Assembly (NCBI GenBank): GCA_016938235.1
Contig: JAFGVA010000109.1
Span: 56,966 to 120,965, forward strand
Source of the DNA: Bacteroidales bacterium
Lineage (GTDB): Bacteria; Bacteroidota; Bacteroidia; Bacteroidales; UBA10428
DNA length: 64,000 nt
Reading direction: 5' to 3'
The notes under the pieces are model-generated. The model was not told where the DNA came from and did not search any database. It was given only the letters and a program-made list of their open reading frames with translations. Shown here piece after piece: positions 8,720 through 17,606 of this stretch (the stretch's first letter is position 1; each line of letters opens with the position of its first letter). A program made the translations under genes and the position numbers.

Positions 8720-10909
8720 ATGATTTTTAAATATCATGAAATAAAAATTTGGATATTCTTTGCACTTTTTGTGACAGGAATAAGTTCACTATCTGCTCAG
8801 GAGAAAGAAATTTTCAATCTTTCACTGGAAGAATTAATGAATGTTCAGGTTGTTTCTTCAAGTAAGGCAACTGAAAAAGCAACAGATATACCTGCAAGTG
8901 TTGTTGTTATAACACGTGAAGAAATAAAAGATCTCGGATACCATAATTTAACCGATATATTAAGCAGTGTTACAGGCTTATATTTGGTTGAACAGTATAA
9001 CTGGAGCGGAATGAAAGGCTTCGGGGTTAGGGGTTATTTTACCGAAGGTTCATTCACGAACATGGTTATTATGGTTGATGGATCGCCGGTGCTCAGAGAA
9101 GGATACAACAATCAATACATCATGCCGAGAGCTAATGTACCCGTTGAAGCCATTGATCGAATAGAGATTATCAGAGGACCGATGTCAGTTATTTATGGTG
9201 AAAATGCTTTTTTCGGAGCTATAAATATTATAACTCTGGAAGATAAGAAAACTTCAACCGACAATATTGTATCGATGAAATTTGGCTCAAATTCAACGAG
9301 ACAACTGTTTATAAGAACCGAACATCTGAGCAATGATTTTCATGCGGCTTTTAATGTTTCGGCAAGGCATACCGAGGGGTTAAATATTCCCTACACAAAA
9401 ATGACAAGCAATTTAATTGACACTGCAACAAATTTAACAAAACTGCAATTGTCAGGTTTAAACAATAATTCTACTACAGCGGGGCAGTTAGGAGAAAAAA
9501 CAGTCTACTCTAACTTTATAGGCAGTTACAAAGGAATAAGTTATACAATAAATCATTCTTATACCAATAAGGGCTTTTTATGGGAAACTCCTTCACATAA
9601 CCCTGACGGCAATAAACTGGAAATTACAGGAACCAATATATTTCTTCAGTACAGCAAATCAGTAACAAAATCTCTTGAGCTTAAGGCAAAAGCTGATTAT
9701 GCTGATTATAATTCCATTTCGAGATATAAACTATATAACGACGACTTTTTTGGTTACTCACATATATATTCTTCTATATTGAATTTTAACATTGACCTGA
9801 TATATATATTAAAAGATAAACTCCAGATTCAGGGAGGAACTTTGTTTGATGCTATGACAAATGCCGGAGACGATGTTGATATACCCTCATTCAAAAATGT
9901 TGGAAATAGTTCATTCAGGCTGAAAGAGGGTGATGCTATCAGGAAATTCCAGACTTATACCCAATTACGATATACTCCAATAGAAAATGTAAATTTTATT
10001 GCCGGTATTCGTGCATTTAAATTTAGCGACTATACCTACCAAAGACTTGTGAATATGGGAGAACCTGACTTTCGTTCATTAGAAAAAACATATTCCGATA
10101 ATGATATCTACATCACTTACAGGCTTGCAATGCTCTATAAAATGAATGAAGATCATATTTTCAAATTATTATACGGAACAGCTATTGCCTCTCCAAATAT
10201 AAGGCACAATACCACTAACCTGAATTCAATCCTTAATGACCCGAATGTCGATTTAAACAGAATACCCCAGATAGCACCTTCTTCTATAATTACTTATGAA
10301 ATTCAGTATACCGGTTTGTTAAGTAAAAAAGTAATGGTAAACTTTTCAGGGTTTTTAAATGAACTCGACAATTTAATTGAAACCAAGGGGTTCTCGGTTG
10401 CTGACACTAATTATGCCATTATTTCCCAAAATTCGGGAAAGCTCAAAACCACCGGAATTGAAGGCGCATTAAAGTTAAGGCCCGGTAAGAATTTGGAATT
10501 TAATGTAAGTGCTTCGTATCAGCTTACAAAAAATCAGAATGAAGGTTATGAAGATATAGAAGTTGGTTATACACCAAGAATTCTCGCATATTTTAGTCTG
10601 ACTAATCACTTTCATTACAAAACAACTGCTTCATTATATGGATATTATGTTGATGAAATGCAGGCGGCCTGGAATGACTCGCCAACTGGTGGTTACAGAA
10701 ATAGCATTAAAACACCATCGTACTTTGTATTAAATGCAAGCCTGCGTGTTAATGACATTAAGAACACCGGGATTTATTCTGCTTTACACGCATTTAATTT
10801 ATTCAACAACGAGATTATGTACCCAACTGATTCTATGAATGAATGGGCAGATTTGGGTATTTCCGGTATGCCCAGAATGATTTTCATTAGTCTGGGTCTC
10901 AAATTCTAA
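8720..10909 (+). CDS. TonB-dependent receptor
   Basis: A 729-residue outer-membrane receptor. The signal peptide ends near SLSAQ (about residue 25). The N-terminal segment LSLEELMNVQVVSSSKATEKATDIPASV is followed by a plug domain (VVITREEIKDLGY, VDRIEIIRGPMSVIYGENA equivalents at about 60-170). The rest is a 22-strand type barrel rich in alternating aromatic residues, ending in IFISLGLKF with the usual terminal Phe. There is no carboxypeptidase-like or STN domain and no SusD partner, so it is of the plain vitamin/siderophore-receptor type; the ligand is unknown. It follows the GH5 gene by 109 bases on the same strand and is not obviously co-transcribed with the BlaI pair downstream. Confidence 0.9.
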   Translation: MIFKYHEIKIWIFFALFVTGISSLSAQEKEIFNLSLEELMNVQVVSSSKATEKATDIPASVVVITREEIKDLGYHNLTDILSSVTGLYLVEQYNWSGMKGFGVRGYFTEGSFTNMVIMVDGSPVLREGYNNQYIMPRANVPVEAIDRIEIIRGPMSVIYGENAFFGAINIITLEDKKTSTDNIVSMKFGSNSTRQLFIRTEHLSNDFHAAFNVSARHTEGLNIPYTKMTSNLIDTATNLTKLQLSGLNNNSTTAGQLGEKTVYSNFIGSYKGISYTINHSYTNKGFLWETPSHNPDGNKLEITGTNIFLQYSKSVTKSLELKAKADYADYNSISRYKLYNDDFFGYSHIYSSILNFNIDLIYILKDKLQIQGGTLFDAMTNAGDDVDIPSFKNVGNSSFRLKEGDAIRKFQTYTQLRYTPIENVNFIAGIRAFKFSDYTYQRLVNMGEPDFRSLEKTYSDNDIYITYRLAMLYKMNEDHIFKLLYGTAIASPNIRHNTTNLNSILNDPNVDLNRIPQIAPSSIITYEIQYTGLLSKKVMVNFSGFLNELDNLIETKGFSVADTNYAIISQNSGKLKTTGIEGALKLRPGKNLEFNVSASYQLTKNQNEGYEDIEVGYTPRILAYFSLTNHFHYKTTASLYGYYVDEMQAAWNDSPTGGYRNSIKTPSYFVLNASLRVNDIKNTGIYSALHAFNLFNNEIMYPTDSMNEWADLGISGMPRMIFISLGLKF

Positions 10910-11180
10910 TTACTCGCTTATTAACAGCATCCTGTTTACAATTTACAAATAAATACTCCCAAGGGAGTCTTTGTATAATTCGTGATATTAAACTTAATTG
11001 TAACTTTACTATTCGCTTGTTCCAACCAAATGATGATATTGCACTCTGGCAGTTAGGCACAGTATAAATGAATTAATTTGCCAGCATGTTTTTTTCTATT
11101 CAAAACAACTTTATGTGTTTTCTAAGCATTAACACTTTTTAACTATCCGTTTTTTAATTTTTTATTGAACTGTTTTTTAT
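10910..11180 (+). other. intergenic region before the BlaI-type operon
   Basis: Contains no gene I can support. The perfect inverted repeat at 10955-10968 (ACTCCC-AA-GGGAGT) followed by CTTTGT could be a weak terminator of the TonB receptor gene, but its T tract is poor. The rest is AT-rich. The right end leads into the operators at 11181-11220. Confidence 0.4.
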
Positions 11181-11220
11181 TACGAAAATTGTCGTATATA
11201 TTTGTACGATAAAAGTCGTA
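11181..11220 (+). promoter_or_regulatory. tandem BlaI-type operators around the -7 box
   Basis: Two palindromes of the form TACGA-N6-TCGTA lie at 11181-11196 and 11205-11220, with centres 24 bases apart. The sequence between and overlapping them contains TATATTTG (11197-11204), a perfect Bacteroidota -7 box, with a T-rich -33 region near 11174. BlaI/MecI/CopY proteins are known to bind TACA/TGTA-type dyads, so a repressor dimer on each dyad would cover the promoter. The next gene is the BlaI-type regulator itself, so autoregulation is the natural reading. The dyads are directly visible; the regulator that binds them is inferred. Confidence 0.8.
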
Positions 11221-11224
11221 GATT

Positions 11225-11608
11225 ATGAAAAACAAAAAAAATACCCCGACAACTGCAGAGCTTGAAATTCTTAATGTTTTATGGGAAGATGAGCCACGCT
11301 CAGTAAAAGAAATACATAAGGAACTCTCTAAAGTAAAGAATGTTGGATACACCACAACTCTTAAAATCATGCAAAACATGACAGCCAAAGGGATGTTAGA
11401 CAGAAAGCCTGAAGGTAAATGCCACTTGTATTTTACAAATATTCCTAAAACCGATACTCAACAAAACCTTATAAACAGACTTGTTGACAGTGCATTTGGC
11501 GGCTCTGCCTCCAGCCTGGTTATGCAATTGCTTGGAAACAAAAAGACCTCTGAAAAAGAACTAAATGAAATCAAGCGAATCATTGAAGAAATTGAGAAAA
11601 ACCAATAA
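11225..11608 (+). CDS. BlaI/MecI/CopY family transcriptional repressor
   Basis: A 127-residue winged-helix repressor. The N-terminal half has TTAELEILNVLWEDEPRSVKEI and the recognition region GYTTTLKIMQNMTAKGML, both hallmark segments of the Penicillinase_R family. The C-terminal helix FGGSASSLVMQLL is the dimerisation region, and in BlaI the nearby chain is where BlaR1-induced cleavage occurs. It is preceded by two operator palindromes whose last base is only four bases before the ATG, and followed two bases later by its M56 protease partner. The regulon may extend beyond this operon; I found no copy of the dyad upstream of the metallo-beta-lactamase gene. Confidence 0.93.
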   Translation: MKNKKNTPTTAELEILNVLWEDEPRSVKEIHKELSKVKNVGYTTTLKIMQNMTAKGMLDRKPEGKCHLYFTNIPKTDTQQNLINRLVDSAFGGSASSLVMQLLGNKKTSEKELNEIKRIIEEIEKNQ

Positions 11609-11610
11609 CC

Positions 11611-13470
11611 ATGAACAGTATCTGTAATTTGTTTTCTGAAGAAATTATTGAGGCAATAGGCTGGACCCTTTTTCATTCGCTATGGCAAGGTGCTCTTATT
11701 GCCATTCTCCTCATCAGTATTTTGTTTGTGTTTCAAAAAACCTCGGCAAATACAAGATACGCACTTGCTTTTGCTGCCTTGTTTTCTGCATTATTATGGG
11801 CTTCGGGCACTTTTTATTCTTCCTATAAGTATGCGAAAGAAAAACAGCAGATAAAACAAGCTATCCTACAGTCTCCGAAGCAAATAACCCGAATTTTTAA
11901 TGAAACCTTGTCGAACCAGAGCTTACAAACCGACGGAAAATCAAAAACCGGAATTAAAAAGATTGAGTTTCGGGCATTTATGCAGCGCAATTTTCCTCTC
12001 GTTTTTATTCTTTGGCTGGCAGGAGTTTTTGTGTTTTTTTTAAGAATGTCTGGCGGCATGTTGCAAATTCATAAGCTCAGAAAAACACAAACAATGTCGG
12101 TAGACTCCTTTTGGCTGCAAAAAGTGAATAATTACTGCAACAAAATTGGTATAAACAAAAAAATTGAGGCTTTACAATCTTCGTTAGCTAAAGCACCAAT
12201 GGTCATCGGACATATTAAGCCTGTTATTTTATTCCCGGTATCAATTTTTACCGGACTTTCAGTAAATGAAATCGAAGCAGTAATAGCACATGAACTGGCA
12301 CACATTAAACGCCACGATTACCTTTTGAATATTATTCAGTCGATGATTGAAATCATATTCTTTTTCCATCCGGGAATATGGCTGATTTCAAGAATAATAA
12401 GAGATGAACGCGAACATAGCTGCGATGATCTGGCTGTTCGGCTGACAGGCGATAAGCTAACATATATGAAAGCCTTAGCAAGTTCAGAGGAGCTTATTCT
12501 AAAAAACAAATACTATTACTCTGTTGCTTTCCCCGGCAAGGAGGGTTCACTATTACACAGAATAAAAAGGATTAATAATATAAACACCATGAAAAAAAAT
12601 GTAACCGAAGGATTTTTAGCAGCGTCAATTATTTTTATCAGTCTCATTTTACTGTCCTTTACGTTTGACAGTCAAAATCTTAAAAGATATGCCCCCGAAA
12701 CACAAGAGTTTCCCGATCCTTCAAATAAAACAACAGTATCAGTATCAACATCTTCAAAGAAAGAAGTAAAACCTAATCATCGGATAATTCAAAGAGTTAT
12801 CCATGAAAAAGATGATTCCGTGAAAGTTAAGGTCATAAAAATAAGTGAGTCGTCTGACAGTCTTTCGGAAGAAATGGAGAAAATTATTGAGATTGCCTTG
12901 TCGGATAATAGCGACGATATAGCACAAATCGTGATTCGAAGTCTTGATTCGGTATGGACAAGTCTGAATGTTTCTGCAATTGTAAATGAAGCTATGCGTC
13001 AGACAGATTCAGCACTGAAACAAATAAATATTGATTTAATTGTTCAGGAATCAATGGAGGCTGCTAAAGAGGATATGAAAAAAGCAAAAGTTGAGATGCA
13101 GAAAGCCAAAAAAGAAATGGAAGCTCATAAAGATATAATGAAACAAGTTACAGTTACCCTGGATTCAATAAATATTGACTCTATTGTAAACTCAGCCATG
13201 AAAAACATTGAAATAAATATTGATGGAGATGAACTGAACAGAATCATAAATCTAAGCATTTCAGCAACTCAGGATGCTCTAAAGGATATTGATATTGAAG
13301 CCATTATTGAAGAAGCTATGAATTTTGAAAATGATTTTCAATATGAATACAATTACGATTCCACGAAAGTGCATAAAAAGGTAATACGAAAAGAAATAAT
13401 GGATGAAGAAACCGGTAAAAAGTCAATAGAACTCGAAGAAAAACTTATAGAATTAGAAGGAGAAGAATAA
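11611..13470 (+). CDS. M56 (BlaR1-like) membrane protease-sensor
   Basis: A 619-residue membrane zinc protease. TM segments lie near residues 12-35, 45-62, 128-148 and 330-350. The cytosolic loop carries IAHELAHIKRHDYLLN, the HExxH motif (about residue 229) of M56 peptidases, and RDEREHSCDDLAV with the third ligand region. BlaR1/MecR1 end in a penicillin-binding sensor domain. Here the approximately 265 residues after the last TM have no such domain and no SxxK/KTG motifs. Instead this periplasmic tail is charged and contains a recurring I-x-I-D-x-I-V-x-x-A-M motif near residues 451, 472, 520 and 560. So the signal is unlikely to be a beta-lactam acylating the protein. It pairs with the BlaI-type repressor upstream (2-base gap) and ends at a strong terminator. 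Confidence 0.9.
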   Translation: MNSICNLFSEEIIEAIGWTLFHSLWQGALIAILLISILFVFQKTSANTRYALAFAALFSALLWASGTFYSSYKYAKEKQQIKQAILQSPKQITRIFNETLSNQSLQTDGKSKTGIKKIEFRAFMQRNFPLVFILWLAGVFVFFLRMSGGMLQIHKLRKTQTMSVDSFWLQKVNNYCNKIGINKKIEALQSSLAKAPMVIGHIKPVILFPVSIFTGLSVNEIEAVIAHELAHIKRHDYLLNIIQSMIEIIFFFHPGIWLISRIIRDEREHSCDDLAVRLTGDKLTYMKALASSEELILKNKYYYSVAFPGKEGSLLHRIKRINNINTMKKNVTEGFLAASIIFISLILLSFTFDSQNLKRYAPETQEFPDPSNKTTVSVSTSSKKEVKPNHRIIQRVIHEKDDSVKVKVIKISESSDSLSEEMEKIIEIALSDNSDDIAQIVIRSLDSVWTSLNVSAIVNEAMRQTDSALKQINIDLIVQESMEAAKEDMKKAKVEMQKAKKEMEAHKDIMKQVTVTLDSINIDSIVNSAMKNIEINIDGDELNRIINLSISATQDALKDIDIEAIIEEAMNFENDFQYEYNYDSTKVHKKVIRKEIMDEETGKKSIELEEKLIELEGEE

Positions 13471-13498
13471 AAAATATATTTCGGCACATAGAAAAAGG

Positions 13499-13528
13499 AA
13501 GTCAGGTTAAGTACCGCCTGACTTTTTT
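13499..13528 (+). terminator. terminator of the BlaI-M56 operon
   Basis: AAGTCAGG (13499-13506) pairs perfectly with CCTGACTT (13517-13524) around a ten-base loop, and the arm runs into six T (13523-13528). It lies 29 bases after the protease stop codon. Confidence 0.88.
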
Positions 13529-13584
13529 GTTATTCATCGATGAACCTTTATCTGAATTACAAAACACACCCCGGACTGAGTTTA

Positions 13585-13931
13585 TTATTGAATATGATTG
13601 AGTGCAAAAACATAGGTTCCAAGCGCGATAGCTATGCTTGCCCCTATCCTGCTTGTTGCAACAGCCAGTCGGGCTTTAGGGTCGTAAATTACAGTTTTAT
13701 TAGTTTCTTAAACCATCAGTTCTTTTGAGTAAGCTTTCCGGAAAGCAGCTTTTTCCATTTGATTATCATAATTATATACTTCCTGCACCAGTCTGGAAAT
13801 GCGCCTTTTATGAATATCAGAAAAAAAAAATGATTTCGTATCTCATTAAAAAGATCCGGCATATCCAGACAGCCAGCCCCTGTTAAACCACCTCCAATAA
13901 CTATTATACCATCGATTACAATTCCACGATT
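13585..13931 (-). pseudogene. remnant of a ROK-family glucokinase (C-terminal part)
   Basis: Reading the minus strand from about 13931 gives IDGIIVIGGGLTGAGCLD, then MPDLFNEIRN, the phosphate-2/adenosine segment of ROK sugar kinases. The frame breaks at a run of ten A on the plus strand (13821-13830). In the next frame the sequence continues as DIHKRRISRLVQEVYNYDNQ, then KAYSKELMV, an in-frame TAA, and YDPKARLAVATSRIGASIAI followed by ALGTYVFALNHIQ and stop (13585-13587). The last part matches the C-terminus of Bacteroidota ROK glucokinases. The N-terminal two-thirds, including the sugar site, is missing: upstream of 13931 I see only AT-rich sequence. With a frameshift, a nonsense codon and a 5' truncation, the gene is dead. 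An intact polyphosphate-type glucokinase lies 2.8 kb to the right. Confidence 0.85.
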
Positions 13932-14050
13932 TCACAAAAAAACAGGAAAAACAAGTGCCTTTATAATAACAAAACCGATATATCAGTACTGTTTTTTTAT
14001 ATAACTTGTATTTAAATTTATATCTTTAAGTGGCACACTACCGGTAATCT

Positions 14051-14434
14051 ATGAAACCAAAAATATTATATGTAGATGATGAGATAATTAACCTTGAACT
14101 TTTCAAAATTAATTTTGAAGAGGATTACCAGGTTATTACTGCTGAATCTGGCTTTGAAGCCTTGAAAATTGTAGAGAAATCATCAGACCTTTCTATTATT
14201 ATTTCCGACTTAAAAATGCCTGGTATGAATGGCTTGGAATTTATATCGAAAGCAAAAGAGCACGACCCGATGTATATCTGCATAATGCTAACTGCATTTG
14301 CTGAGTCAGACATAATGATGAAGGCCATTAATGAAGAATTAATCTATCGTTATCTTCTTAAACCCTGGAACAGAGAAGAACTTCATAAAATTATCCAAGT
14401 TGCTTTTAAGAAATATGAGAGCCTGAAAAATTAA
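14051..14434 (+). CDS. stand-alone response regulator receiver
   Basis: A 127-residue protein made of a single REC domain. The acidic pair is in LYVDDEIINLELF, the phospho-acceptor Asp in IISDLKMPGMNG (about residue 57), the Thr in IMLTAFAES and the Lys in YLLKPWNREE. No output domain follows. Its closest relative in the window is the receiver at 39933-40289, which shares VDDE-x-INL, DLKMPxMNG and KP(W/F)N. It stands alone in a gap between the decayed glucokinase and the convergent symporter gene, so its kinase is not evident; the membrane kinase at 18776 is the nearest candidate, by proximity only. Confidence 0.9.
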   Translation: MKPKILYVDDEIINLELFKINFEEDYQVITAESGFEALKIVEKSSDLSIIISDLKMPGMNGLEFISKAKEHDPMYICIMLTAFAESDIMMKAINEELIYRYLLKPWNREELHKIIQVAFKKYESLKN

Positions 14435-14498
14435 ACTATAATTCTGTTTTATTTTCGGCAGGCAGTCTGATTTTGAAAAAACAAAACTTTCTTTTCTT

Positions 14499-15953
14499 CT
14501 AATCCGGTTTTTTCGATCCTGAAAAAAACAGGAGCCCTAAAATCGTAAATAATCCGTTCCAGATTAAAACTTCAAATCCCATTTTATATCCAAACAATAT
14601 TTGTTCGGAGTATTTATTCAGAATAATAACCAGCACAATAGAAACAACAGAAATGAAAGGTACCGCCTTTTCGTTTACTGTGCGTTTTGTATACAAACCA
14701 AAAGCATATAAACCTAGCAAGGGGCCATAAGTAAATCCGGCAACTTTTAATAATGAGTTGATTACATTTGTATTTTGTACCTGTTTAAAAACGATTATTA
14801 CAACTGCCAGCAACAACGAAATTGCCAGGTGAGTTAGAATTCTTCTTTTCTTAATTTCTGGCTCGGTATATTTTTCAATGCCCACAATATCTATAAGAAA
14901 AGAGGTTGTAAGTGCAGTCAAAGCTGAGTCGGCACTTGAATATGCGGCAGCAATCAAACCCAAAATAAAAAAGATTCCTATACTAAGAGGCAAATATCCC
15001 TGAGTTGCAATCAATGGATATAAATTATCCGGTTGCTCTGGTAATGCTATCCCGTTTTGCTGAACAAAAATATACAACAATGCTCCGAGAGCCATAAAAA
15101 TAAGATTAACCGGCACAAATGCCAGACTGTAGGTAATCATATTTTTCTGAGCGTCTTTCAGGTTTCTGCAACTCAGATTTTTCTGCATCATATCCTGATC
15201 CAAACCAGTCATAACAATGGTAATAAACATTCCGCTCAGAAAATGTTTAACAAAAAAGGTCTCAGACTTCCAGCCTGAAAAATCAAATATTCTGCCATGT
15301 CCGCTTTCACTAATTTTACGAACCCCCTCTATCAGCGATAAATCCATTTTTGAAAGCAGTACTACAAGGGTTGCAACAACTGCCGTAAGCATAAACACAG
15401 TCTGCAGAGTATCTGTCCACACAATAGTTTTAATACCACCCCTGAATGTATAAACATAAATTAAGGATAAGGTAATCAAAACTGTAACAAAGAAGGGAAC
15501 CGATAACTTCTCAAAAATAACAAGTTGAAGAACATTTGCAACAAGGAATAACCGGAAAGAAGCCCCTAAGACCCTCGACAGAAGGAAAAATGATGCTCCC
15601 GTTTTATAGCTGATATTGCCATATCTCTTGCCGAGGTATGTATAAATCGATGTGAGATTTAGCTTGTAATAAACCGGCAACAACACATAAATTATTACCA
15701 GGTAGCCAAGTAAGTACCCCAGAACTACCTGCATATAAGTAAAGCTCTTCAGTAACACATCGCCGGGTACCGAAATAAAGGTAACTCCTGATAAGGAAGC
15801 CCCAATCATACCTATAGCAACAAGGTACCACTTCGATTTCCGGTTGCCAATAAAGAAAGTTTGATTATCAGCACCCCTCGAAGTTATCAGGCTGACAACA
15901 ATAAGAATGATAAAATACCCTGCAACCAGTGCAATTGCCAATTCCGGACTCAT
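14499..15953 (-). CDS. sodium:solute symporter family protein
   Basis: A 484-residue inner-membrane protein of the SSS family with about 13 hydrophobic helices. Recognisable segments are FFIGNRKSKWYLVAIGMIGAS-type TM1/TM2 start, SGVTFISVPGD, TGLDQDMMQKNLSCR, and LIAAAYSSADSALTALTTS (the helix 8 region that forms the Na2 site). These proteins use the sodium gradient to import sugars, sialic acid, amino acids or vitamins; this sequence does not reveal the substrate. It is transcribed alone, convergent with the receiver gene and divergent from recR. Confidence 0.9.
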   Translation of the reverse strand: MSPELAIALVAGYFIILIVVSLITSRGADNQTFFIGNRKSKWYLVAIGMIGASLSGVTFISVPGDVLLKSFTYMQVVLGYLLGYLVIIYVLLPVYYKLNLTSIYTYLGKRYGNISYKTGASFFLLSRVLGASFRLFLVANVLQLVIFEKLSVPFFVTVLITLSLIYVYTFRGGIKTIVWTDTLQTVFMLTAVVATLVVLLSKMDLSLIEGVRKISESGHGRIFDFSGWKSETFFVKHFLSGMFITIVMTGLDQDMMQKNLSCRNLKDAQKNMITYSLAFVPVNLIFMALGALLYIFVQQNGIALPEQPDNLYPLIATQGYLPLSIGIFFILGLIAAAYSSADSALTALTTSFLIDIVGIEKYTEPEIKKRRILTHLAISLLLAVVIIVFKQVQNTNVINSLLKVAGFTYGPLLGLYAFGLYTKRTVNEKAVPFISVVSIVLVIILNKYSEQILFGYKMGFEVLIWNGLFTILGLLFFSGSKKPD

Positions 15954-16063
15954 TAATAAAAATTTTATTTCTGCAAGAATAGTAAAAGAATACTATTTGA
16001 TAAAAATATTAGAGCTAAAACTATTCATTTTCTATTTTTACAGTCGCAAGTGACCAGATATAT

Positions 16064-16684
16064 ATGATAAAAGCAAATTATCCATCTCAATTATTGGCTG
16101 CTGCCGTTGAGCAATTCTCGGGATTACCCGGAATTGGAGAACGTACTGCCTTAAGAATGGTTCTGTTCTTACTAAAACAGGACAAAGAGACTGCCAGAAA
16201 ATTTCCACAGCTTATTGGCGAGCTACTCGATAAAATTCACTTTTGTAAGGTTTGTCATAACATTTCAGATACCGATATATGTTCGATTTGCAGCAGCAAT
16301 GCCAGAGATAAATCAACAATATGTGTTGTTGAGAACATAAAAGACGTGATGTCTATCGAAAATACGCAGCAATTTAACGGACTTTACCATGTTCTTGGGG
16401 GAATTATTTCACCTATGGAAGGAATAGGCCCGCAGGATTTATATATTGACAGTCTTGTGAAAAGATCAGAGAACTCAGAAATAAAAGAAATTATTCTTGC
16501 TCTCAGCACAACAATGGAAGGTGACACGACTAATTTTTACATCTTTAAGAAACTTAAACACACAGGGATAAAAATAAGTGTAATTGCTCGTGGAGTAGCC
16601 ATAGGCAACGAACTTGAATACACCGATGAATTAACACTTGGTCGTTCAATTCTGAATCGTCAACCTTTTGAAAGCAGTATCTAA
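16064..16684 (+). CDS. recR: recombination mediator RecR
   Basis: A 206-residue DNA repair protein that, with RecO and RecF, loads RecA at gaps. The helix-hairpin-helix [17 protein letters not shown] (about residues 21-37) is followed by the four-cysteine zinc finger C61, C64, C73, C76. A Toprim domain opens with [14 protein letters not shown] and includes [17 protein letters not shown]. Length is standard. The stop codon lies four bases before the end of the convergent polyphosphate glucokinase gene. Confidence 0.96.
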   Translation: MIKANYPSQLLAAAVEQFSGLPGIGERTALRMVLFLLKQDKETARKFPQLIGELLDKIHFCKVCHNISDTDICSICSSNARDKSTICVVENIKDVMSIENTQQFNGLYHVLGGIISPMEGIGPQDLYIDSLVKRSENSEIKEIILALSTTMEGDTTNFYIFKKLKHTGIKISVIARGVAIGNELEYTDELTLGRSILNRQPFESSI

Positions 16685-16688
16685 TATA

Positions 16689-17450
16689 CTACCTCGACTT
16701 TTTAACGAATTTTCTTGCAGCCAGAGCAGCTCCAATTATACCTGCTTCATTTTTTAGTTTTGCCATAACTATTTCAGAGGGTACATCAATAGTATGTATA
16801 AATTTTTCAGGTTTCTTACTTACTCCTCCGCCAACAATAATTAATTCGGGCCAGAAGAGTTTATGCATTTCATTAAGATAAACATTAAACCTTGTACCCC
16901 ATTCGGTCCAGTCAAGCTCATCACGTTGACGAGCTGAATCAGCGGCAAATTCTTCAGCTTCTCTGCCATTGTTTAAATACAGATGACCTAACTCGGTATT
17001 GGCTACCAGTTCACCTCCCGAGAATAATACTGTTCCGATACCGGTACCAATCGTAATAAGCAATACTGTTCCCATATGCTTTTTCCCTCTGCCAAATTTC
17101 ATTTCTGCAAAACCAGCAGCATCGGCATCATTTACAACGCAAACCGGAACATTAAGTCGTTCCGATACTATATTCTGTGCATTTACACCAATCCATTTTT
17201 TATCGATATTTGAAGCTGTTTTAACAACACCGTTCTGAACAGCAGCCGGAAACCCGATACCAATAGGACCGGTCCAGTTGAAATGGTCAGCTATTTGTTC
17301 AATAACCTCAACAACAGACTCAGGACTGGCTGGTTCGGGGGTAACAATCCTGTGTCGTTCTGCGGTTAAAACACCCTTTTTCGTATCTACCGGTGCACCT
17401 TTTATTCCCGATCCACCAAAATCAATTCCAAGAATTTCTTTATATGCCAT
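16689..17450 (-). CDS. ppgK: polyphosphate glucokinase (ROK family)
   Basis: A 253-residue kinase that phosphorylates glucose using polyphosphate, and in some members also [18 protein letters not shown] is the phosphate-1 loop, [10 protein letters not shown] the PPGK-typical segment, and [20 protein letters not shown], followed by WIGVNA, matches actinobacterial [16 protein letters not shown] contains the catalytic Asp, [11 protein letters not shown] the phosphate-2 loop and ELGHL the sugar-binding Glu-Gly-His. The cysteine zinc site of ordinary ROK kinases is absent, as expected for PPGK. It shares the window with ppk1, which supplies polyphosphate, and with the decayed ROK glucokinase. It is divergent from the HU/SPOR gene and convergent with recR. 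Confidence 0.88.
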   Translation of the reverse strand: MAYKEILGIDFGGSGIKGAPVDTKKGVLTAERHRIVTPEPASPESVVEVIEQIADHFNWTGPIGIGFPAAVQNGVVKTASNIDKKWIGVNAQNIVSERLNVPVCVVNDADAAGFAEMKFGRGKKHMGTVLLITIGTGIGTVLFSGGELVANTELGHLYLNNGREAEEFAADSARQRDELDWTEWGTRFNVYLNEMHKLFWPELIIVGGGVSKKPEKFIHTIDVPSEIVMAKLKNEAGIIGAALAARKFVKKSR

Positions 17451-17606
17451 ATGTTTAAAAATATTTCCCTAAACAAATAAAGTAAAACCTGATAAGAAAG
17501 TCCAGTTTTTTAGGCTATATCTGTTATTTTAATTGTTAACAACTTTTAATCAATTGATGGCGAATATTTTAATAAATTTGAGAGAGTGATATAGAATGAC
17601 AAAACC

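Noticed and set aside
10955..10968. Strong terminator after the TonB receptor
   Set aside because: The inverted repeat is perfect but short, its loop would be only two to four bases and the T tract is poor, so it is mentioned only as weak.
13540..13728. Short plus-strand open frame of 62 codons
   Set aside because: It is antisense to clear remnants of a ROK glucokinase, and its translation resembles no protein.
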